From positions 1 through 20,658 of the forward strand of contig JAIVFI010000053.1 in assembly GCA_025558095.1 (NCBI GenBank): a DNA stretch of 20,658 nt. The letters are read 5' to 3'. Of the stretch, positions 1 to 9,027 are shown piece after piece. Within the stretch, counting starts at the first letter, position 1, and the number at the start of each line of letters is the position of its first letter. The translations under genes and the position numbers were made by a program. The notes beneath the pieces were generated by a model that was given only the letters and a program-made list of their open reading frames with translations, searched no databases and was not told the DNA's origin. This stretch comes from Hyaloraphidium curvatum (taxonomy: Eukaryota > Monoblepharomycota > Hyaloraphidiomycetes > Hyaloraphidiales > Hyaloraphidiaceae).

Positions 1-100
1 GACGGACGGAAAACCCACCTTGCGTGACCGACGAGATCTCATTGATCCTGTTCAGCGTGGCCTGGGGGCACACGGAGCCGCATTTGCGGCTGTTGCTCAT
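1..100 (-). CDS. Possible first exon of a gene running off the left edge
   Basis: On the minus strand an ATG at 100-98 opens a frame of 27 codons (beginning MSNSRKCGSVCPQ) and reaches a good splice donor (CAAG|GTGGGT) with the exon ending at base 19. The rest of any gene would lie outside the window. The product is not recognised. The only support is the ATG, the open frame and a plausible donor, so this could be chance; the plus-strand reading of the same bases is also open. Confidence 0.22.
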   Translation of the reverse strand, partial: MSNSRKCGSVCPQATLNRINEISSVTQGGFSVR

Positions 101-704
101 GTGGCACCTGTTGCGTGCGCCAGGCGAACAGATTCCGGGTACCAGGGCACGAACAGCGGTCCGGCGGGCGAGAGCAGGAACGGCGAACGGATCGCGGTTG
201 CCGGGCAGCCAGGCACGGTCCGACGAGTGAAATGCACGATACGGCATGCCGCGGCCGGAGCACAGGCGCGTTTTGGGCGCGGGGCAGGGGGCGGGAGTCA
301 GGACCCGTTTGCTGTGTCCGCAGCGGCGTCGCCTCCGAAACGGGCGAGCTGACGCCACGGGGCCGCAAGGAGGAACGTACCGATACATGGACATCCTTGA
401 GACGTATCGCGGGGCCGGAGGAGGTCTCGGAAGGGTTGGGAGAGGGGGGAACACAGCCGGCGGCAAAGAGGCTGTCCTTGCGCTCGATCACTTTTCCCCC
501 CCGCCTGACTCCCGGCGCCCTCGACTTTCTTGCCAGCGGGAAGTTTGAAGGCAACAGAATCATAATCATCGAAACAGAGCCATATGTACAGTTCTAAGCC
601 CGACCCGAGCGGGCTATTTGAAACAGAGCATTCCCAGATCTACAGATCTACAAACCGACGAGACCGACGTCCATCTCTCTCGAAGTCCATCGCAGTAGCT
701 GGTG
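101..704. other. Intergenic stretch, no supported gene
   Basis: Several overlapping open frames exist on both strands, as expected of GC-rich DNA, but their translations are rich in Arg, Gly and Pro, show no domain and have no convincing splice structure. Part of it is probably the 3' flank of the epimerase gene, which ends at 705. Confidence 0.5.
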
Positions 705-2061
705 CTATGCGGCAAAGACCAGCGGCCGGGCGCTCTTGAGCGCCGACGTGTCCGATTCCACTTCCTTTGACCGGAACCCGGTCGCCATCCCCGCGACCGG
801 CTCGTCCGAGACTGTGAGCGTCGCGACCGACATGACGTCGGTGTCCGAGTCCAGGAAAGAGGAAGCATCGCTGTCGCTGACGCTCCCGGTCTCTGAGTCC
901 GTGTCGGCTTCCGAGGCCTCCTCCGCGTCGCGGCCCTCCAAGAAGGGCGAAGGCGGAGGCGTCGGCAGGCCGATCCGTATGCGGGGGTCCTGGTTCCGAA
1001 GGTACCAGTCGACGAACTTGCGCATGCCCTCCTCGATCGGGTGCTTGGGATCGTACCCGAGCAGCGCCGCGGATTTGGTCAGGTCCGCGTAGGTGATGGG
1101 CACGTCGCCCGGCTGGTCGCCCTTCTGGTTGATGATGGCCTTCCGGCCCAGGGTGTCCTCGATCGTGGCGATGAACTGGTTCAGGCTCACGACGCGGTTG
1201 TTGCCGAGGTTGTAGACCTCGCACGTGCGCGGGTTGTCCAGCGCGGCGAGAATGCCTGAGACAATGTCGTCGATGAAAGTGTAGTCCCTGCAGGAGCTGC
1301 CGTCGCCGAATTTGTCGATCGGGATCCCGCGAGCGATGCGGTCGACGAACATGTAGGGAGCTGCGGAACAGGAGGTCAGCGAGGCCACAATGCACCCGGA
1401 ACAAAGATCGTACCCATGTCGGGCCGTCCACGAGGGCCGTAGACGGTAAAGAAGCGGAGGCCAGAGACCTTGATGCCGTAAAGGTTGCTGTAGGTCGCGG
1501 CGAGCAGCTCGCACGCCTTCTTGGTCGCCGCGTAGGGGGAAACCGGATTGTCCGTCTTGTCGTCCTCGGCAAAGGGCACCTTGGCGTTCTTGCCGTACAC
1601 CGAGGACGACGAAGCGTAGACCATGTTGGCGACGTTGTACTTCTTGGCCATCTCGAGCATCACGAGCGTGCCGTTGATGTTGGCCTTGACGTAGAGCTCG
1701 GGATCCTTGATGGACGGCCGCACGCCGGCGCGGGCCGCCAGGTGGCAGATCATGTCGGGCCGCTCGCGGGCAAAGATCCGGTCCATGGCCTCCATGTCCG
1801 AGATGTCGGCCTTGTAGAATCGGAGCACCCTGCCGCACGTCCGCGCGGCATCGTCCACGACCGTGAGGTTCTCGCGCTTGACGGCGACATCGTAGTAGTC
1901 TGGCGGGCGAGAGAAAGTCAATCGACCGGCCCACGGCGACGGAGCGCGGTTATCCTACCGTTGACCTCGTCGATAATCACGACGTCGTCCCCGCGGCGAA
2001 GGAGGGCCTCGGCAGTGTGGGATCCGATGAAACCGGCGCCGCCGGTGACCACGACCTTCAT
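705..2061 (-). CDS. UDP-glucuronate 4-epimerase, three exons, with acidic C-terminal tail
   Basis: Predicted to interconvert UDP-glucuronate and UDP-galacturonate with NAD+, supplying galacturonate for surface polysaccharide. Exons are 2061-1959, 1899-1414 and 1360-705; introns of 59 nt (1900-1958) and 53 nt (1361-1413) have GT-AG ends, and the joins restore family-typical sequence (VNDYYD and PDMAPYMF). The 414-residue product is an extended short-chain dehydrogenase: the NAD-binding motif GGAGFIGSH is at residues 7-15, the SSSSVYG strand at about 131-137, and the catalytic pair is Y157/K161 (SPYAATK). The enzyme proper ends near residue 327, the usual family length. Residues 328-414 are an added Pro/Ser/Asp/Glu-rich tail. 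No signal peptide or membrane segment is seen, so it is probably cytosolic, unlike the membrane-anchored plant enzymes. The start is the ATG directly preceding the glycine-rich motif. Family is clear; separation from other nucleotide-sugar 4-epimerases rests on overall resemblance ([14 protein letters not shown]). Confidence 0.9.
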
Positions 2062-2454
2062 GACGTTCGGCCGATGTGCTTGCGGAGAAGAGGGCGGCGA
2101 TGCGGTGCCGGGGGTCTCCAGCAGCGACGGTCGGCGCGACGCTGTCCTTTGCGGGAAGCTTCCAAATGCCCCGGTATCGACGAGGCGGACGCGGTCGAAG
2201 CGGCTCGAGATATGCGGAGGACTCGAGACGGTCGGTGCGTCGTTTGGAAACAGGGTGGAGTGGAGGCGGGATCGGCAGCCCTTTATGCGGCCGGCCGCCG
2301 CCAAAGGGCTGGCATCCCCCGCCCGGAACGATTTTGCCGATCCGACGCGGCCATCAGCACGATCCGCTTGCGCAACCAAAGAGAAGGCGAAACAAATGTA
2401 AATCGATCGAAGAAATGAGACATGTTTGGGCCAGATTCATGAAAGACGGGGCTG
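2062..2454. promoter_or_regulatory. Upstream region of the epimerase gene
   Basis: This gap lies between the epimerase ATG (minus strand) and the stop of the next minus-strand gene, so it must hold the epimerase promoter and the 3' end of its neighbour. No clear TATA box or repeated site was seen. Confidence 0.35.
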
Positions 2455-3051
2455 CTAGTGGTCCGCCCCTGCTGCAGATTGCGACTCTGGATCGGAGGCG
2501 CTTCTGTAACTCCCGTCCCCAAACTCGACAAACCGGTTCCCCTCCTCGTCGAACCAATAATCGTTCACTTTCTCCGAGAGACGGCGGACGATTTTGAGTG
2601 CTTTCTTGGTCTCCTTCTTCGCCGATCCTTCGCCATGTGAGACGTCGATCGAGCGCAACCGCGCTTCGTATGCCGCGAGAACCCGGCCGGGGCCCATGAT
2701 CCTTTCCAGATCGCGCATCATCAACACGATGCGCGGGTCGGGAGCCTCGGAGTGGAGAAACAAGAAAGCCGCGGTCCGGCAAAGGTCGAGGAGCTCGGCG
2801 GGCGCAGTGCCGGAAACGACGTCCTCGGCCGTGACCCTCAGGAAAAGAAACAACCTCCTTCCGTCGCTGAGACGGTAGACGACGTGGCTCCCCTTGTCTT
2901 CGCACCGCAAGACCCTTGGCCAGAGCCAGTGATCGAGCGCCTCCTCGAACAGTGCGCGTTGCGAACAACTCCTCGGACCAAACCGTTGACCAAAGGGCGG
3001 CCAGATTACAAATGTACGACGCCAAAAACTCCACTTCCATGAATCGAGCAT
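2455..3051 (-). CDS. Unrecognised 198-residue protein
   Basis: An open frame starts at an ATG (3051-3049) and ends in TAG at 2457-2455. From about residue 32 (RALFEEALDHW) it reads like a real soluble protein: alternating hydrophobic and charged stretches, a strand-rich piece (VVYRLSDGRRLFLFLRV), helices around LLDLCRTAAFLFL and RIVLMMRDLERIMG, then a Lys-rich helix (KKETKKALKIVRRL) and a polar tail. The first 30 residues are Trp/Arg-rich and less convincing; an intron there, or a start further in, is possible. It begins only 23 bases after the stop of the next upstream minus-strand frame, so the two may be parts of one mis-split gene. I do not recognise the family. Confidence 0.5.
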   Translation of the reverse strand: MLDSWKWSFWRRTFVIWPPFGQRFGPRSCSQRALFEEALDHWLWPRVLRCEDKGSHVVYRLSDGRRLFLFLRVTAEDVVSGTAPAELLDLCRTAAFLFLHSEAPDPRIVLMMRDLERIMGPGRVLAAYEARLRSIDVSHGEGSAKKETKKALKIVRRLSEKVNDYWFDEEGNRFVEFGDGSYRSASDPESQSAAGADH

Positions 3052-3074
3052 CTCTTTCTACATCAAGCGACCCT

Positions 3075-3558
3075 CTAGTCCTCATCTTCGTCGTCCTCAT
3101 CCTCGTCCGCGGAACCCGATGCAGAAGGCACGGGATGGTCCAGTTGGAGCAGTTTTCGATGGAAGATGGCCGCATGGAAAGCTGCAAGGCCTTCCGGGTC
3201 CTGGGAACGCCAATAGCTGTGAGACACGAGCACAGTGCTCAGGGAGATCACAAACCGAGAAAGCTTTGCTGCTCGTCAGCGCGGGGCCGGCTTTCGCGCG
3301 ATCCGCCCACTCTCCGAGTCCCTTCACGATCTCTCCCGACGTTAGAGCTGTCTCTGGACCGTCCCAAGAGGCAAGGATGTAACCGTCGCCCTTTTCCACC
3401 TCCTTAATGTGCCGCAGAGAGTGAGACGGACGAATCACACAGACCCAACGAAGTCCCGACCTTCTCAGCATCTCCATCCGAGTGCCAGCGCGTCGTGGTC
3501 CGGGACTCGCAGCATTCCCACACATCAATAAGCCCCGTCGTGTTGGCGTCCGCCTCAA
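3075..3558 (-). CDS. Unrecognised reading frame with acidic tail
   Basis: The frame reads ...GDGYILASWDGPETALTSG... down to base 3256, where a 55-nt GT-AG intron (3201-3255) joins in phase to DPEGLAAFHAAIFHRKLLQLDH and a tail of Asp and Glu (DEDEDDEDED) ending in TAG at 3077-3075. The intron length matches others in the window, which supports the model. The 5' end is unclear: upstream the frame overlaps the end of the acyl-CoA ligase fragment in a different frame, and no good start or splice join was found. It may be the 3' part of that gene after a frameshift; the ILAS...LTSG stretch might even be a damaged AMP-binding P-loop, but that is speculative. Confidence 0.35.
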
Positions 3559-4050
3559 GCTCCAGCACGATGACGTTCGTCAACGAGATGGTAGATTCCG
3601 GCAGAGACGGCAAGAAAGAGGAATGAAGAATGAGCAGAGATAGACCAAGGGCCTTGAAGGCTTCCTCGGACGGCACGGAAGGCGGGAGAAGGACAGGAAC
3701 GCCGCCTGCAAAGGCACATTGAGCGCTAGTCAAGCAGAGTCACGTCCTGGGAGCCTCACCGGCCTTGATGTGCCGAGGCAGCAGATGGCAAACTTGCACG
3801 GGGAGAACTCGCCGCCCCACACTCCGATTCGCGGGGGTTTCCCCTTCACCCAGCGCCGTCCCAACGCCAACTTCCTCATCGCGCCGGCAAAGTTGTTGCT
3901 CTTGTCCCGAACCTCGCCGAGCGTCAGCTGCATGCCGGACGGAGGCGGGTCGCGGAAAGCAACGACGCCGGCATCGTGCTTCGCGAGTTTGCCGAGGATG
4001 AAGGAGTGCAGGTCCAAGCCCCGGCCCGAGAGAGTCCGTGGTAATTGTCC
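3404..4050 (-). pseudogene. Frameshifted N-terminal fragment of an AMP-binding acyl-CoA ligase
   Basis: The minus strand encodes the start of an ANL-superfamily (4-coumarate:CoA ligase-like) enzyme: GLDLHSFILGKLAKHDAG, VAFRDPPPSG, LGEVRDKSNNFAGAMRKL, RIGVWGG, then FAICCLGT; after an intron, GGVPVLLPPSVPSEEAFKALGLS and TNVIVLELEADANTTGLIDVW. A 54-nt intron (3706-3759) joins in phase with IKAGG, but the upstream frame giving CLGT is one base off: the bases read ACATC where ACCATC is expected (missing C near 3770). No start codon is evident for the first piece; it may begin at a splice acceptor near 4050. After about 3540 family resemblance stops, so the P-loop, adenylation motifs and C-terminal lid of a full (about 550-residue) enzyme are absent. 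It is either a decayed remnant or a real gene spoiled by sequence error plus unrecognised introns. Confidence 0.55.
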
Positions 4051-4537
4051 TCTCCCCCTTCGGGCCTTTGCCCTTGGCCGCCCTTCCGAGTGGTCGACAT
4101 GGCGGCGCGAAGTGAACGCGGCAATGCGAGATCAGCCGCGCCGACGCGACTTCCTCGGCCGCGCAGCCCTTGGGCCCCCCCGTGCGACATCACCAAACAT
4201 CGCCGAGAGCTCAACTCGATTCAGATCCATAGCGCATCGAAGCTGATGGCTACGATTCTATGCCCTTTTATTGGACCCAAACAGCGCTTTTCAAGAACGG
4301 TTAAGTTGACGCTGGCCGAAACCGCGCTGGCAGCCAAGAACCAAGTCGAAGATGAACGGAGCAGATCAGTGCTTGCCACATCAAGACCGATCTGTTCAGA
4401 TGAAGCACACGTTTCTCGAAAAAGCACATCTTTTCCAGCTTGCTCGGGTATCTGGGCGGAGTGATCGGCGGCGGCTCAATCCGCCTGTCCCCCACGTTGC
4501 CACAACAGTTTGAGTCCGCCATTTCCCCTGGAGGATA
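4051..4537. other. Intergenic region upstream of the transporter
   Basis: No convincing gene is seen. It separates the minus-strand ligase fragment from the plus-strand transporter, so it should contain the transporter promoter and any missing 5' exon of the ligase gene. A minus-strand ATG at about 4101 opens a short Gly/Arg-rich frame that does not join the ligase frame. Confidence 0.4.
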
Positions 4538-6135
4538 ATGACGGCAGCCGAAAATCCTTCCGATGGAAGTGCTTTGCCCGAGGCCTCGGCCTCCGCCGCG
4601 GACGTCGGCTCGGAGCACCCCGTTGTCGTCCACCATGTTCGTGAAGCCGCGCCTCATTCTGTCGAGCTGCAGGAGGCGCTGGCGCCGTTCGCACCGGTGG
4701 TCCTCGTCGACGAGCGCGAGTCTGTTGTTGAGCAAGCCGTGGACGACGGGAAGTTGCACAAACGTGCGGACGGGGACCTTGAAGTCGACGAGTACCCCCC
4801 GAACGTCGGGGCCGACGTCGTGGTGGTAGATTCGATGCCAGACGGTGGCTACGGATGGATTGTCGTTGCCTGCGTTTTTCTCTTCAACTTTTACACCATC
4901 GGAGTGCAGCAATCCTATTCCATCTTCATTGGTTACTACTTGAACGTGCTCTTTGCGGGGACAGTCAACGCGAGCCAGGTCTCGCTGACAGTGTCGATGA
5001 TGTCTGGATTCTCCTTCCTGTTGGGGCCCTTCGTTGGCCGCTTGACGGACCAATACGGACCGCGGCTAGTGAGTCGGCCTCTCTTGCCTTGATCGTGGCT
5101 CGCCTGACCGTCCGTCCCCGCGTGATCAAGACCGCACTGATTGGCGTGGTTCTGATGGTGATTGCGAACGTCTCGGCCTCGTTCTGCACCACGATACAGA
5201 CCATCTGGGTCACGCAGGGCATCCTGTTCGGGATCGGGTGCTGCTTTGCGCAGAACGCAGCCGTATCTGCTCCGGCACAGTACTTTTCGAAGCGCTTGGC
5301 TATGGCTTTTGGCATTGGAATTAGCGGCAGTGGCATCGGCGGCCTCGCGTTCTCGTTCATCACCGCCGCGCTGCTGAGCAACCTCGGATCGCCGTGGACC
5401 CTGCGGGTCTACGCAATCATCAGCGCCGGAATGCTCTTTCCTGCCGCACTCTTGCTGCGGCGGCGGGTGAAACCGCCGAAGGACGCGGCAAAGACGCCTT
5501 TCTTCAACGTCTCCTTCTTCAAGAACGCGCAGTTCCTTCGCCTCTTTGCCGGCGCGTTCATTTGCTGCATGGCTTTTCCCGCGCCCTTCTTTTTGCCCAG
5601 CTACGTTTATGACAAGGGCATGGATCCCTCGATCGGAACAAATTTGGTGGCCGTGACCACGGGCCTTAGTGCCGTCGGCACTGTTCTCGGCGGCCTTGCT
5701 GCCTCGCGCTTCGGGACGCTGAACGTCTTTGTCGTCAGCCAGCTGTTTGCGGCCCTGTCCACGTTCATGTTCTGGATACCTGCGGGGACGAACGCGGCGC
5801 TGCTCTACTTTTACGCCGCCTTTTGGGGCATCTTCTGGGGCCCTTTTTTCTCTCTGCTGGCGTCCGCAGCAGCTGTTCTCTTTGTGGACCTGGGGCCGTT
5901 CCCCGTGGTGATCGGATCTATATATCTTTCGATCTGCTTCGCCTTTTTTGCCAACGGCCCGACCATGGGCGCTCTAATTGACGCTGGAGCAGTCTATGAC
6001 TCGTCGGGAACGCGTGTATCGAGCAACTATGTCTACGCGCAGATTTTCTGTGGATCAATGTACTTGCTTGGTGTGCTTTTTCTGGCCTGGGTGAGGTTCG
6101 TGCGGGCAAAGTGGAAGCTAGTCGCCAAGGTATAG
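4538..6135 (+). CDS. Monocarboxylate transporter-like protein of the major facilitator superfamily
   Basis: Predicted 12-helix plasma-membrane carrier of the MCT/SLC16-like branch, which moves monocarboxylates such as lactate or pyruvate, usually with protons; in fungi many members have unknown substrates. Exons are 4538-5068 and 5131-6135. The 62-nt intron (GTGAGT donor, CTGAC branch site at 5104-5108, AG at 5130) is phase 0 and gives 511 residues. A hydrophilic acidic N-terminus of about 100 residues precedes the MCT signature DGGYGWIVV (102-110) at the first helix. The loop after helix 2-3 holds GPFVGRLTDQYGPR, the usual MFS motif A position. A second half follows a charged central loop (RRRVKPPKDAAKT). 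It ends at TAG with a short basic tail. Superfamily is certain and subfamily likely; the substrate cannot be told. Confidence 0.9.
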
Positions 6136-6394
6136 AGGGGGCTTCTGGCGGCCGCGAACACATACTTGACGGATAGATCCTAACGACATTTTGCTTTACG
6201 GGAGCGAAGAAATGCTTTACATGAGCAGTGCGGCTGTGCAGGTGCACGGGGGATCGGAGCGGGCTGGTATGTAGCGGCGACACCCGAGCACGAGGTCACC
6301 TCGTGCGCGCGAGACGGACGTCGGGACAAGAGTCCCTGAAATCGCTCCGCATGTAAATGACGGCCTGCTGCCGGGCGAATCGGAGCACGGCGCG

Positions 6395-7416
6395 ATGACC
6401 AGTTCGCCGCTCGTGCCGGTTTTGCGGCCTCTCGCGAAGCGGAGCAACGTCGTTCGCTTCCTCTACTCCCAATTCTACGATCCCCAGCGCTCCGCACCCC
6501 CGGCGTTGGCTCCAACTTTGGTTCCTTTCCCAACGCCGGAGACGGTGAGTACGGCCGAGTCGTCCACAAGGTCCGCTGTACGAAAGCGAGACTGGGGAGC
6601 AGGTCAGACAAGAAGTCCTGGATAACTTGGAGCTTCGAGTTCGCTACAACTGGCCTTTCGGTCGGTGCTCCTCCCACGTATTTCCTCTTTCAGGCCGTTG
6701 ATAGCCTGATTGCAAGGCTACAAGAAAGGGGCAACGATCTCTTTCGAGCAGATCAGGACGCGCTTGCCCAAGACGCTCGCGCTGTACCGCTCCCTTCCGG
6801 CTTTTCTTTCGCCTGTCTTGGGCGGCCAGACTGTGGAGTGCACCAAGGACGATGACCTCTCCTCATGTTCGGTGCTCGTTTACGAAGACCCCGGCGATAC
6901 AATCTTTTGGCATTACGACAACAACTTCTACAGGAAAGGAAGCGTATGATCGAGGGAAGCTCATGATGTCTAACCTCGAGGCCGCGCTGCAGAGGTCGTC
7001 ACTACACCGTCTTGCTCCCGATCGTGATCCGAGGTTCGGACACGCGGTACGAGTTCATGGAGTGGGAGACCAACAAGGTGGCTAGCCTGGAGCTGGAGGA
7101 GAACCAATTGATGGCATTCGAAGGGTACTTAACCTGGTTTCGGCCACTATCGAGCCTCACAAGGCACCTGATCAGGGACAAGATCTTCCATCGGGCGACG
7201 CCCCAGACTCGAGGCCTCCGGATCGTGCTCTCTATGACGTACACCACGGATGCCCTGGCAGAACATAGGGCAGACACGGCAAGGAGGTTCAAAGACGTCG
7301 CGTACTTCGGTCTGGACGCGGTGGGGCTCGGCAAGCTGGAACGCCTGGTCTTTGGCGAGAGGGCGACGACGAGCTTCATGAGGCCGAGCTCCGTTGATAA
7401 GCTCGTTGGGAAATGA
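6395..7416 (+). CDS. 2-oxoglutarate/Fe(II)-dependent oxygenase-like protein, multi-exon
   Basis: Exons read: 6395-6544, 6603-6660, 6717-6943, then from about 6995 to TGA at 7416. The first two introns (58 and 56 nt) are GT-AG and in phase. Translation gives VRQEVLDNLELRVRYNWPFG, then YKKGATISFEQIRTRLP. The iron-site motif HYD (bases 6911-6919) sits in TIFWHYDNNFY, and the later FHRATPQTRGLRIVLSMTY supplies the distal His and the Arg expected to bind 2-oxoglutarate. Together these suggest a double-stranded beta-helix dioxygenase; substrate unknown. Two problems remain: the third splice (GTATGA at 6944 to AG at 6994) is one base out of phase, and a 39-nt segment (7137-7175) may be a further intron. 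The start could lie upstream, since the frame is open back to about 6275. The gene could be intact with one sequence error, or decaying. Confidence 0.6.
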
Positions 7417-7776
7417 TACCCTAGTGCTGTTTGGAGAGATTGCAGGCGGTAGCACGCCGATTTCCCGCGCCGCCTGAGCGATCAGGTGTCCCAGGCGACG
7501 TCGGGCAGCTCCATGATGAGCTTGATGATCAGCCGCTCCTGCAGGATCTTGTGCGGCTGCCAGGCGCAATGCGTGCGTGTTTCGGCTGGTGGGGATATCG
7601 GCCCATCACTACTCAGGGCCAGGCCACGAAACAAACGTGCCCGGCCGTTCCACGCATCGCTGCTAGAACCGGCTGCCGTCGCGTCTGCGGGGTCGTAAAG
7701 AGCTCCTTCCATTACTCTGCAGCAACTTGCGGCCACCTCGGCTCGGACGTAGGAAGAGCACGCGAGGCCCGTCAAC
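7417..7776. other. Intergenic region with a possible orphan minus-strand exon
   Basis: This gap should hold the 3' flank of the oxygenase gene and the promoter of the DUF422 gene. On the minus strand, 7556-7482 looks like a last exon: it follows an acceptor (GGCAG), encodes PHKILQERLIIKLIMELPDV and WDT, then TGA. No upstream exons are visible, and they would have to overlap the DUF422 gene. It may be a remnant or chance. Confidence 0.3.
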
Positions 7777-8758
7777 ATGTCGACGCTCAGATGGGCCGCG
7801 GTCGCCCTCTTCGTTCCGCATGTCGCCATGACCCTGTACATGGCCCTCCACCCGCAATGGGGCCTCCTCGACGCGGACCTCATCGGAGGGATCAACTTTG
7901 TGACCTGGCTGCTCTTTGCCTACGTGCACCACCTGTCGATGTCGCGCAGCGCGGCCGAGGTCGTCGCCATGTTCGCCCTCCAGGCCTTCGTGGTCTGGTT
8001 CACTTGCTACGTCGACAGCGTGCTCAAGTTGGACTGGTTCTTCGGACCCCACACCTACCATGAAAAAGCCCTATATGCTGGTTGGGTTGGACCAGTTCCA
8101 GTCTATGCAACGCTTGCAATGTATCCGGTACGCTCGTCGTCGTTTTCGTGCTCCATATGACCGTGTTCTGACCTCGAACGGCATCTTGCAGATGTGCTAC
8201 GCCTCCATGGTCCTCACGGACCTGCTGTTCCCGCCGTCGGCCGCTGCTTCCCCTCTCATGTCGTTTTTTTTGCTCCCCATCATCGATAATCTCTACTTCA
8301 CGGGCTGGGACGTGGTTATTGATCCCATCGCCTCGTTCGAAGGCGTTTACGTCTGGGAGTCGCACCAACCGTTCCCCTCGCAGGACGCCGACGGCACGCG
8401 CCACTCGCGCGGCTTCAATATGGAGAACAACTGGTTCGGCGTGCCATACCCGAACTACTACACTGGTTGGCTAGCGAGCTTCTTCTGGATCTACCTCGGC
8501 ACGCGCATGGTGCGGCAGTACTACGGCGGCGGGCCCCGTGCCGAGGGCTCGGTGTACGAGCTCCTGCCCCTCCTTTCCTACGCCGTCAACTGGCTCTGGT
8601 GCTCTTCGATCGCCCTGTTTGGCAAGGTCGGCAATCCTGGGCTGGTTCTGGTCGGGATCTGGGCCATGGGCATGCCTTGCCTCCTCGCGTTCGCGGGCTG
8701 GTTGTCGAGGCCTGCCGCCGTCAAGGCCAACGGTAAGGCGAACGGCAAGGCGCACTGA
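7777..8758 (+). CDS. DUF422 family membrane protein (carotenoid hydratase CruF-like)
   Basis: Exons 7777-8127 and 8192-8758 are joined across a 64-nt intron with CTGAC at 8168-8172 and a CAG acceptor; the phase-0 join reads AMYPMCYASMV and yields 305 residues with about seven membrane segments. The conserved pattern of the family is present: a GPHTYHE stretch, then PVPVYATLAMYP, and later WDVVIDPIAS...VYVWE and NWFGVPYPNYYTGWL, matching the DP..., W.W and GVP..N..GW signatures of DUF422 (Caroten_synth). Characterised members hydrate the terminal double bond of acyclic carotenoids in archaea and bacteria. Whether this copy acts on a carotenoid is unknown; no other carotenoid gene is visible here. 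A Lys/Asn/Gly-rich tail (KANGKANGKAH) closes the protein. The assignment rests on motif memory and not on a search. Confidence 0.7.
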
Positions 8759-9027
8759 TTGGACTGGCTCTGATCCTGGATGAGTTTGTGTTGGATCGTG
8801 GATGTGGGAGGATCGGGACGGCAGCTACGTCACGGACGCGGACGCCAAGACGACAGTGGGCGGATCCTGGCGCCGGATTGGTTGATCGGGCAAACGTATT
8901 GCTAGATAGAGCCCTACTGCTAGTCTAGTGGTTGAATCGAGTGGTTTTGGAACAGCATCGCTGAGGGACGAATTCCCTCACGACCTCGCCACTCGAGTCC
9001 GAAGTGACACCACACTTCCGAGTCACG

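Noticed and set aside
115-597. 160-codon plus-strand open frame
   Set aside because: The translation is Arg/Gly-rich without domain, signal or splice context; open frames of this length are expected by chance in GC-rich DNA.
3256-3560. Damaged AMP-binding P-loop (ILAS...LTSG) linking the acidic-tailed frame to the ligase
   Set aside because: The match needs several deleted residues, and neighbouring sequence does not resemble the family; kept only as a remark.
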